Of a DNA stretch of 64,000 nucleotides, positions 58,266 through 64,000 are shown in pieces. This stretch comes from Stutzerimonas stutzeri TS44 (GTDB lineage: Bacteria > Pseudomonadota > Gammaproteobacteria > Pseudomonadales > Pseudomonadaceae), in NCBI GenBank assembly GCA_000263395.1, contig AJXE01000017.1, positions 24,915-88,914 on the forward strand, written 5' to 3'. Each line of letters starts with the position of its first letter. Position 1 is the first letter of the stretch. The position numbers and the translations under genes are program-made. The notes beneath the pieces were generated by a model that was not told where the DNA came from, did no database searches, and saw only the letters and a program-made list of their open reading frames with translations.

Positions 58266-58403
58266 CTGTTGTCTAGCCAGGCAACAGCCGATAAGTCATG
58301 AGGTCATGATAAGCGGCTTTTTTTTGAAGTCCATCGTTGTCTGGCGGAACAACGGCCTTGTGGCCGTTTTTTAGAAGTGCCTTGTTGTCTGACCAGGCAA
58401 CAG
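58266..58403. promoter_or_regulatory. Three related near-palindromic operator sites
   Basis: Site 1 (58266-58287) reads CTGTTG..CC/GG..CAACAG with near-perfect dyad symmetry over 22 bp. Site 2 (58334-58355) has CGTTG/CAACG arms. Site 3 (58382-58403) repeats TTGTTGTCTGACCAGGCAAC almost as in site 1. All share TTGTCT and GCAACA-like half-sites, and all lie in the 230-bp gap between the XRE gene and the divergent operon. Confidence 0.75.
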
Positions 58404-58452
58404 GCACCGAAACCTAGCTCTCTCGCAGGCCGATGCTGCCTAGGATGATGAT

Positions 58453-59592
58453 ATGGAACAGACGAATGAAGTAGACATTGAAGGTGTAGGTTCGGCCATT
58501 GCTAGCGGCCGAGAGGTGCATGAGCACGGGCCCTATCGGGTACAGATTGGAGACGACACGCTCCACTACCGTGCTGTGATTCTGGATGATCCGGTGCCCA
58601 CGGGTGACCAGATTCTCGAGACTGCGGGCTTGCGCCCGGTTGCGAACTACCTGCTCTATCAGGTCTTGGGCAACGGCTTGCTTGAGGAAATTCGTCCCAC
58701 CGAGACCACGGATCTGCGCAAGGCTAGGGCCGAGAAGTTCTTGGCCTTTTTGAGTGATCGCTCCTACCGGCTCACCGTTGACGGTGCCCGTCTGGACTGG
58801 CCGTGTCGCCTAATCACCGGGCATGTCGTGCGAAAGCTGGGCGGTGTCGCTGAGGACAAAAAGCTTCTGCTGGAACGGGAGAATGAGGCCGACCTGGAAA
58901 TCCAGGACGACCAGTTTGTGGATCTCGATCAGCCCCAGATCGAGAACTTCATTTCTCGCAGCCACATGTGGAAGCTGAACGTACAAGGCGACAACTATGA
59001 GTTCGATACTCCGGATGTCCCCGTGCGTGACGCCATCGTCAAGGCTGGCATGAACCCCAATCAGCCGTGGCACATCTACCTCAAGGTCGTGGGCCAGCCG
59101 AAGCAGGAGCTAAGCATCAACGATGTCATCAACCTGCGTACGCCGGGCATCGAGAAACTCCGCCTTACCACTCGTGATGTAGGCAACGGCGAGGCGCCTC
59201 AGGCGCCCCGTCGGGTCTTCAGCTTGCTGCCCGGTGATGAGCAGTATCTGGACACTCGCAGCTACCGCTGGGAAACGGTCCTGAATGGTGAGAGCCGCTG
59301 GCTTCTCATACACGACTACGAACTGCCCGATGGGTACAACCACCACAAGGTGAAGATGGCGCTGCTGGTTCCCCCGGACTACCCCATGGCTCAAGTGGAC
59401 ATGTTCTACGTTTATCCGCCGCTGAGCCTCGCCAACGGGGCAGGCATTCCGTCCACCCAAGTTACGGCTGACGTCGACAGCGTCACCTTCCAGGGGTGGT
59501 CCCGTCATCGCCCCTGGAATCCTACGACCGATACCATCATCTCGCAGTTGGCCATGGTCGATGGCTGCCTCCTCAAAGAGGTAGGTCAGTGA
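58453..59592 (+). CDS. Triple ubiquitin-like domain protein fused to E2 family E
   Basis: A 379-aa protein. Three consecutive ubiquitin-like (multiubiquitin) domains at about 27-100, 104-167 and 171-238 show the same pattern (WKLNVQGDNYEFDTPDVPVRDAI is the clearest). They are followed by a prokaryotic E2 family E domain at about 253-379 with LPDGYNHHKVKMALLVPPDYP and the WSRHRPW signature. The only cysteines are Cys118 and Cys372, so the E2 part lacks a cysteine in the classical central position. No free C-terminal diglycine is present. First gene of a coupled three-gene operon. Confidence 0.85.
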   Translation: MEQTNEVDIEGVGSAIASGREVHEHGPYRVQIGDDTLHYRAVILDDPVPTGDQILETAGLRPVANYLLYQVLGNGLLEEIRPTETTDLRKARAEKFLAFLSDRSYRLTVDGARLDWPCRLITGHVVRKLGGVAEDKKLLLERENEADLEIQDDQFVDLDQPQIENFISRSHMWKLNVQGDNYEFDTPDVPVRDAIVKAGMNPNQPWHIYLKVVGQPKQELSINDVINLRTPGIEKLRLTTRDVGNGEAPQAPRRVFSLLPGDEQYLDTRSYRWETVLNGESRWLLIHDYELPDGYNHHKVKMALLVPPDYPMAQVDMFYVYPPLSLANGAGIPSTQVTADVDSVTFQGWSRHRPWNPTTDTIISQLAMVDGCLLKEVGQ

Positions 59593-60968
59593 TGGCCAGC
59601 TCACGCTTGGTGCTGACAGAGGAAGTCCATGCCACGCTCCGGGAGCATTTGTTTCCGGGCGACGGCAAGGAGGCGGCGGCGATCCTGCTTTGCAATTGCG
59701 CTGGAGGCTCGCGCATGAAGCTGTTGGTGAAGGAGCTGATCCTCGTTCCGCACGACGACTGCAAATCACGCACCGTCAACTCCATTACCTGGCCCGGCAG
59801 CTACTTGGAAAAGGCTATCGATCTGGCTGAAGTGGACTCGATGTCGATCATCCTCGTGCATTCGCATCCCGGAGGCTTCCTGGCCTTCTCTGACTTGGAT
59901 GACGAAAGCGATGAGCTGACCATGTTGTCGCTGTACCTGGGCGTCGAAGCCATCCACGGCTCGGCCATCATGATTTCGACGGGTGAGATGCGGGCTCGGC
60001 TCTACGAGGAGGGCAAGCACTGTATACCGATCGAGCTGGTGACTGTCGCCGGCGATGACATCCACTACTGGTGGGGTGACACGGCGGAACCTCGGCAACC
60101 CGCCATGGCCTTCACTTCCGGGATGACCGAAACCTTCAGTCGCCTCACGGTGGCCGTGATTGGCGTCTCTGGAACAGGCTCGATTGTGGCAGAGCAACTC
60201 ACCAGGCTTGGCTTTGGCGAGATTCTGTTGGTCGACCACGACCATGTGGAGGAGAAAAACCTCAATAGAATTCTCAACTCGACACTCGAGGACGCCCTGG
60301 CTGCCAGATCAAAAGTCGAGATGTTCTCTGCCGCCGTCGAGCGCATCCGCGGTGGCCAAGTTGCACGCCCCATTCACAATACCATTCGATCGCGAGAAGC
60401 CATTCTTGCAGTAGCCGAGGCCGATCTGATCTTCTCCTGCGTCGACACCCATCGGGGACGACTGCTGGCCGACCTCATCTCCTCTGTATTCCTAATACCA
60501 CTCTTTGATGTCGGTGTAAGGATTCCCACGCACATCAGGGGTAGTGAGGGACGGGTGATTACCGACGTAGTGGGACGCGTTGACTACGTGAAGCCAGGTG
60601 GCTCGACCCTCGGCGACCGGGGCATTTACACGCCCGAGTCCCTGCAGCAAGAAAGTCTGTATGAATCGGACCCTGAGGCGTATGCCGAACAACAGGAGCG
60701 GGGCTACATCCCTGGCATCCAGGACGAAGCGCCCTCAGTGATCACCCTGAACATGCGTGCAGCTTCGGCCTGTGTTTCGGAACTCATCGCCCGGGCCTTT
60801 CCGTTCCGCGAGGACGACAATAGCCGCTACGCCCAAACGATCTTCAGCCTCGCCGGTTGCGAGGAGGATTATTTCGCCGAAAGCATCTTCACGAGGGCCC
60901 CAAACAAAAGGATCGCGACTGGCTGCAAGGAGCCTCTCTTGGGGATCCCCGACTTGGGAGCAAGATAA
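59592..60968 (+). CDS. JAB-E1 fusion (deubiquitinase plus ThiF-like activating enzyme)
   Basis: A 458-aa protein. The N-terminal JAB/JAMM isopeptidase domain (about 1-150) has Glu27 and the full HSHPGGFLAFSDLD zinc motif at 90-103. The C-terminal ThiF/E1 adenylation domain (about 175-455) has the nucleotide loop GVSGTGS at 191-197 and VDHDHVEEKNLNR at about 214-226. Both activities needed to process and activate a ubiquitin-like protein are therefore in one chain. The start at 59592 overlaps the previous stop (TGATG). Confidence 0.9.
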   Translation: MASSRLVLTEEVHATLREHLFPGDGKEAAAILLCNCAGGSRMKLLVKELILVPHDDCKSRTVNSITWPGSYLEKAIDLAEVDSMSIILVHSHPGGFLAFSDLDDESDELTMLSLYLGVEAIHGSAIMISTGEMRARLYEEGKHCIPIELVTVAGDDIHYWWGDTAEPRQPAMAFTSGMTETFSRLTVAVIGVSGTGSIVAEQLTRLGFGEILLVDHDHVEEKNLNRILNSTLEDALAARSKVEMFSAAVERIRGGQVARPIHNTIRSREAILAVAEADLIFSCVDTHRGRLLADLISSVFLIPLFDVGVRIPTHIRGSEGRVITDVVGRVDYVKPGGSTLGDRGIYTPESLQQESLYESDPEAYAEQQERGYIPGIQDEAPSVITLNMRAASACVSELIARAFPFREDDNSRYAQTIFSLAGCEEDYFAESIFTRAPNKRIATGCKEPLLGIPDLGAR

Positions 60969-61310
60969 ATGGCGATGCTCGAGAAGCTCTACCGGTATCT
61001 CCAGCGCAAAGCCGAGCCGCTACTCCCCCCGCGGAGATTGATTGTCATCAAGGGTGATTCATTACCAGCAGAAATTCCGATGCGCACCATTGTCTTGGCC
61101 AAGGATGGCCAAGAAGACTGGTGCGTCGGTTTCAAATGCCCCTGTGGCTGCGACCGCACGATCGAGCTCCTCCTGATCAAGGAAGCCAGACCTCGCTGGG
61201 ACTATCGTGTCGATGACAAAGGACTGCCTTCACTGCATCCATCGGTATGGCTCAAGACCGGCTGCAAATCCCATTTCTGGCTGAGAAAAGGCAGGATCTA
61301 CTGGGTCTGA
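60969..61310 (+). CDS. DUF6527-type zinc-binding protein
   Basis: A 113-aa protein starting directly after the E1 stop codon (TAAATG). CPCGC near residue 58 and GCKSHFWL near residue 100 form a four-cysteine/histidine treble-clef-like zinc site. DUF6527 proteins recur beside multiubiquitin-E2-JAB/E1 operons; the function is unknown and could be substrate recognition or E3-like. Last gene of the operon. Confidence 0.8.
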   Translation: MAMLEKLYRYLQRKAEPLLPPRRLIVIKGDSLPAEIPMRTIVLAKDGQEDWCVGFKCPCGCDRTIELLLIKEARPRWDYRVDDKGLPSLHPSVWLKTGCKSHFWLRKGRIYWV

Positions 61311-61486
61311 AAACCGGCTACGGCTTCTCGCCAACACCAGCGACCTCTTATGACAGCAGCCTGCCAGCCCCCGGAAGTCGTAAGACAGTGTGGATGAATG
61401 ATCTAGCTCGCCGCCGGTCTCTAAAACGGTTGTTTTACGGTCACGCACAGCAACCTTTCTCACCGCCCAATAGTCAGCACTCACGA

Positions 61487-61512
61487 TTGATTTAAACTCA
61501 TCTTTAAATCAA
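61487..61512. promoter_or_regulatory. Perfect 10-bp inverted repeat upstream of the recombinase
   Basis: TTGATTTAAA (61487-61496) and TTTAAATCAA (61503-61512) with a 6-bp spacer, 38 bp before the recombinase start. It may be a recombinase subsite, autoregulatory operator or promoter. Confidence 0.6.
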
Positions 61513-61549
61513 AATACGTAAACCATCCATTATGACGAGAATTCGGACA

Positions 61550-62107
61550 ATGAAGATTGGGTACGCGCGAGTATCACGGGATGATCAGCAGCTCGATCTT
61601 CAGCATGACGCGCTGAGCGCTGCCGGTTGCGAACGGATCTTCAGCGACAAGATGAGTGGTGCCAAAGCATCGCGCCCCGGTCTTGATGAAGCGCTGGCAT
61701 TTGCACGACCTAGCGATGTTCTGGTTGTCTGGCGGCTTGACCGCCTCGGCCGTTCGATGTCCGAGTTGCTGCGTCTCACAGCCAACCTCGAATCTACTGG
61801 CGTGGGCCTTGAAAGCCTGAAGGAACAGATCGATACCACCAGCGCTGCCGGCCGCCTGGTTTTCCATGTTTTCGCTGCGATGGCGGAGTTCGAGAGAAAC
61901 CTGATTCGAGAACGCACCTTTGCCGGCCTCGAAGCGGCACGTGCCAGGGGGCGGCAAGGCGGTCGGCCTGGCGTGCCGCCAGAAACGATTGCTGCGATAC
62001 AAGCCCTGGCAGGTGATCAGAATCGTGCGCCCGACGAGATATGCAAGGCGCTGAAGATCAGCCGAAGCACCCTCTATAAGTATCGCCAACAGGCCAACAA
62101 GTCGTGA
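61550..62107 (+). CDS. Serine recombinase (resolvase/invertase family)
   Basis: A 185-aa Tn3-resolvase-type protein. The catalytic serine is in KIGYARVSRDDQQL (near residue 9), the arginine motif in VVWRLDRLGRSMSELL, and helix E plus a C-terminal HTH (KALKISRSTLYKYRQQ) follow. It catalyses site-specific recombination by double-strand cleavage. The start at 61550 fits relatives beginning MKIGYARVS; the in-frame ATG at 61532 is an alternative. Its stop overlaps the next gene by 4 nt (GTGA). Often part of ICEs, transposons or plasmids. Confidence 0.92.
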   Translation: MKIGYARVSRDDQQLDLQHDALSAAGCERIFSDKMSGAKASRPGLDEALAFARPSDVLVVWRLDRLGRSMSELLRLTANLESTGVGLESLKEQIDTTSAAGRLVFHVFAAMAEFERNLIRERTFAGLEAARARGRQGGRPGVPPETIAAIQALAGDQNRAPDEICKALKISRSTLYKYRQQANKS

Positions 62108-62373
62108 TCGAAACCGAACTTGAAGTGCTCTACCTCGGCGCACTTCTGCTGTTGGTTGACTGCATTTGTTGCCTCATCGCTGCGTACCGAAGAGCCCCTG
62201 TGCTTGGAGCGGTCGCTGGCGGCGGCACTGCCGGGGCGCTTGCTCTTGTGCTGATTACCAGAGTGATGCCGTTTGCTCTAGCCGCAGTGGCCAGCATCGT
62301 CATCGGAGGAGTGATTGCCTGGATGAAAGCGAAATCTCTTGAAACCGGTCACAGCGAGGCAGCCCATGGATAA
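62104..62373 (+). CDS. Small two- or three-pass membrane protein
   Basis: An 89-aa protein with three hydrophobic segments (LYLGALLLLVDCICCLIAA, VLGAVAGGGTAGALALVLI, PFALAAVASIVIGGVIAW) and a short hydrophilic tail. The GTG start overlaps the recombinase stop. No known family; similar small membrane genes accompany resolvases in integrative elements. Confidence 0.65.
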   Translation: MIETELEVLYLGALLLLVDCICCLIAAYRRAPVLGAVAGGGTAGALALVLITRVMPFALAAVASIVIGGVIAWMKAKSLETGHSEAAHG

Positions 62374-62617
62374 GAACCTGAGTACGACCGAGGAAGCAGC
62401 GCTGCTCTTGTCTGATGGCATGTCCAAGGCGGAGATTGAGGTGAACCTGGCCATCGCCAGCTATCTGATCCCCAGAATCGCCGGAACCCCGGCTGCGCGG
62501 GAAGCATTCAACGCATTGGTCGGCAGGTTTCAGGGCCGCTATCCGCACCACAAGCTGCTCACTCACCTGCTGATCGCGCCTGAATACCTGGAGCACGCCC
62601 CTGACACCCAGCAGTGA
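62366..62617 (+). CDS. Small hypothetical protein
   Basis: An 83-aa soluble, helix-rich protein (EAALLLSDGMSKAEIEVNLAI, AREAFNALVGRF) with no recognised domain. GCGAGG lies 6 nt before the ATG at 62366, and the gene overlaps its predecessor by 8 nt, so it belongs to the recombinase operon. Confidence 0.6.
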   Translation: MDKNLSTTEEAALLLSDGMSKAEIEVNLAIASYLIPRIAGTPAAREAFNALVGRFQGRYPHHKLLTHLLIAPEYLEHAPDTQQ

Positions 62618-62657
62618 TCGTGTAGCAACGCAACCACGGCCCATAAGCGAGGGACTC

Positions 62658-63077
62658 ATGCGAAACCGAGAGCGGACCTATAGCGGATGCCCTGTGCTGA
62701 CCCTGGTGACAGAGACTGCCCCCTACCTAGATCACGGGGCCGTCCCGTGCAACACGGAATTCTTGGAGGTTCCGCCTGGCAAGGTAGTGCGCAAGCGTGG
62801 ATTTTGGCTTAACCCCGTCTATCGCATGCACCACACGGCGATGCTGTTCTTGATCAGCACCGATGTGTACGCGATGAACGTCGACGACTTCTACGAGCGG
62901 CGGGATCAGATCCATTGCTACCTCAGCCACAAGGCTGGCACAGCCTATATCGGCAGGGTCGAGCATGCGGGTGAGTCTCAGCAGCTACTGCACCCGCTAC
63001 TGCCCGACTTGCACGAGCCTCTTGAGATCCAGCTCAACGAGCTTGCTTACGCAGGACGCGTGATTTCTGCCATCTGA
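62658..63077 (+). CDS. Hypothetical protein
   Basis: A 139-aa protein without a recognisable domain. It has an HHTAMLFLISTDVYAMNVDDFY core and a C-terminal LHEPLEIQLNELAYAG segment. It lies 8 nt upstream of a ParS/MbcA-like antitoxin gene but does not show RES-toxin features. Could be a novel partner of that antitoxin; unsupported beyond linkage. Confidence 0.6.
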   Translation: MRNRERTYSGCPVLTLVTETAPYLDHGAVPCNTEFLEVPPGKVVRKRGFWLNPVYRMHHTAMLFLISTDVYAMNVDDFYERRDQIHCYLSHKAGTAYIGRVEHAGESQQLLHPLLPDLHEPLEIQLNELAYAGRVISAI

Positions 63078-63085
63078 GGTGCTCC

Positions 63086-63550
63086 ATGCTTTTAGGAATC
63101 CAGGCGGATGATTACCGCCAACGCAGGGCGAGGCTGCTAGGCCTACCCGAGCACGCAACTGATGTAGACGTGCATTCGCACATCATCAAAGGCATCCCTG
63201 TCGCTCACTTGGCAACGTTGCTCAGTAACGGTGACATCAATGCCCATGCGTGTGAGCAAATCACGCCAGCCCTTAGGCAAAAGCAACGCCCAACAGACAG
63301 AATTACCGCTCCGGACGCCTCATCAGATAATCGACTGTCTGCAGATGAGAGCGACCGACTCTTTCGCGTCGTGCATGCGATCGTGGTGGCTGAGATCCTT
63401 TTTGGCTCTCGTGATAAGGCGCAGCGCTGGCTCTCGAAGCCCAAAGACAGGTTCTCCGGTAACTCGCCAATGCAGATGCTGACATCTACGGCAGGGGCCT
63501 GGCTCGTCGAGGAACTGCTGACACAGCTGGCCGAGGGTTTCGTTTTGTAG
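63086..63550 (+). CDS. ParS/MbcA-like antitoxin (DUF2384), no RES toxin adjacent
   Basis: A 154-aa protein whose last ~65 residues (RLFRVVHAIVVAEILFGSRD, QRWLSKPKDRFSGNSPMQML, then LVEELLTQLAEGFVL) match the toxin-binding domain of Xre-MbcA-ParS antitoxins. The usual RES toxin gene downstream is missing; the next 450 bp are noncoding. Either an orphan antitoxin or one paired with the preceding unknown gene. Confidence 0.7.
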   Translation: MLLGIQADDYRQRRARLLGLPEHATDVDVHSHIIKGIPVAHLATLLSNGDINAHACEQITPALRQKQRPTDRITAPDASSDNRLSADESDRLFRVVHAIVVAEILFGSRDKAQRWLSKPKDRFSGNSPMQMLTSTAGAWLVEELLTQLAEGFVL

Positions 63551-63730
63551 TCAGTGCGGTCGGGCAGTGGGTCGATGGATGCGCGGATTTCGCTTCACTG
63601 CCGACAACACAAACTCTACAGCTGGGATCGACACGTAAACCCGATCTCATTACTACGCTGAGCGGCCATTTTCAGGCCTCGGTGTATCACCCTATTTGTC
63701 TACCCGTAATAGTCTCGAACTGATTTTTGA

Positions 63731-63805
63731 GCGTGCAGCGTGTGATACAGGGACCGCGTGCAACGTGTGATACACCAATAGCGTTCAGCCTGTGATACAG
63801 CGACA
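63731..63805 (+). repeat. Three iteron-like direct repeats at exact 25-bp period
   Basis: The 19-bp unit GCGTKCARCSTGTGATACA begins at 63731, 63756 and 63781. TGTGATACA is invariant in all three. An inverted GGTGTATCACC lies upstream at 63681-63691. Such phased repeats are typical replication-initiator binding sites. Confidence 0.7.
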
Positions 63806-63923
63806 TTTATGCCGCCTGAACACGGCAATTCGGCGAGCCTCGAAGACATTTATCGGCAGATCAGCCCTGGTAAGCGAAGAGCCGCGCTCAGGCGCGAGCA
63901 AGACAGCTGCTGGCAGTCGAATG

Positions 63924-63972
63924 GATGGCAATCATTGGCAATGAAAGCCAATCATTGCCAATGATTGCCATC
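63924..63972. repeat. 21-bp perfect inverted repeat near the window end
   Basis: GATGGCAATCATTGGCAATGA (63924-63944, longest run quoted in part: GGCAATCATTGGCAATGA) is the exact reverse complement of 63952-63972, with a 7-bp spacer. The arms themselves contain GGCAAT repeated twice. Probably a strong dimer-binding operator of a gene just beyond the window. Confidence 0.75.
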
Positions 63973-64000
63973 TAATTACTTCCTGAAGATCGACTTCAGC

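Noticed and set aside
58453..61310. Type II CBASS as the identity of the ubiquitin-like operon
   Set aside because: No CD-NTase or CBASS effector gene is present, and the Ubl-E2 fusion and DUF6527 gene are not CBASS components. Only the control module resembles CBASS.
63731..63805. A CRISPR-like array
   Set aside because: Repeats are contiguous at a 25-bp period with no unique spacers of CRISPR length and only three copies. Iteron-type repeats fit better. No CRISPR array was seen anywhere in the window.

Overview
The window is high-GC gammaproteobacterial DNA, most consistent with Pseudomonas sensu lato (Stutzerimonas/P. stutzeri-like). The evidence is the gene order soxB-soxD-soxA-soxG-purU behind glyA, linked sstT, fabA-fabB, an AruC-type aminotransferase and an acs of typical Pseudomonas length, plus palindromic intergenic repeats. 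This assignment rests on recognised families and synteny; no database search was run.

Positions 1-18959 form a creatinine/creatine/sarcosine catabolic region. Creatininase (5957-6739) turns creatinine into creatine. Creatinase (2860-4071) splits creatine into sarcosine and urea. The heterotetrameric sarcosine oxidase SoxBDAG (10987-16402) oxidises sarcosine to glycine and one-carbon units. GlyA (9618-10871) makes serine, serine dehydratase (40-1416) makes pyruvate, and PurU (16521-17378) releases formate from formyl-THF. Two candidate permeases (MHS-type MFS and NCS1), an OprD-type porin and a GlxA/AraC-type regulator complete the set.

Positions 19075-46055 are mostly core chromosome: lipid and fatty-acid genes (gpsA, fabA, fabB), hydrolases, SixA, SstT, an AruC-type aminotransferase, c-di-GMP proteins, AzlCD, MscS and Acs. 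A tRNA-Ser(GGA) at 34734-34823 is followed by a 3 kb insertion carrying one Fur-box-preceded TonB receptor. It is closed by a 24/26 copy of the tRNA 3' end.

From about 46.3 kb the DNA is accessory. It starts with a decayed restriction/nuclease fragment. Next is a ~7 kb element bounded by 26-bp identical repeats at tRNA-like 3' ends (47012-53996). The element has a Pf-type filamentous-phage replication initiator and tyrosine integrase, a repressor with divergent palindromic operators, and toxin-antitoxin cargo (HigBA, an orphan StbD-like antitoxin, a HEPN-like protein, YhfG-Fic), but no coat, adsorption or Zot-like genes. It looks like a stripped inovirus or satellite.

To its right is a compact defence island. 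An AvcD-like antiphage dCTP deaminase (54665-56272) lies behind a 540-bp gene-free leader that may encode the cognate inhibitory RNA, and is followed by an unknown partner gene. A CapP/CapH-like peptidase/repressor pair (56974-58221) diverges from a ubiquitin-like operon (58453-61310). That operon encodes three ubiquitin-like domains fused to an E2 family E domain, a JAB-E1 fusion and a DUF6527 zinc protein, and three near-palindromic operator candidates sit in the divergent gap. This CapHP-controlled ubiquitin-like operon is the best candidate for an under-described system here. The window ends with a serine recombinase, small unknown genes, a ParS/MbcA-like antitoxin, three 25-bp-phased iteron-like repeats and a 21-bp perfect palindrome, which suggest the control region of a plasmid- or ICE-like replicon.
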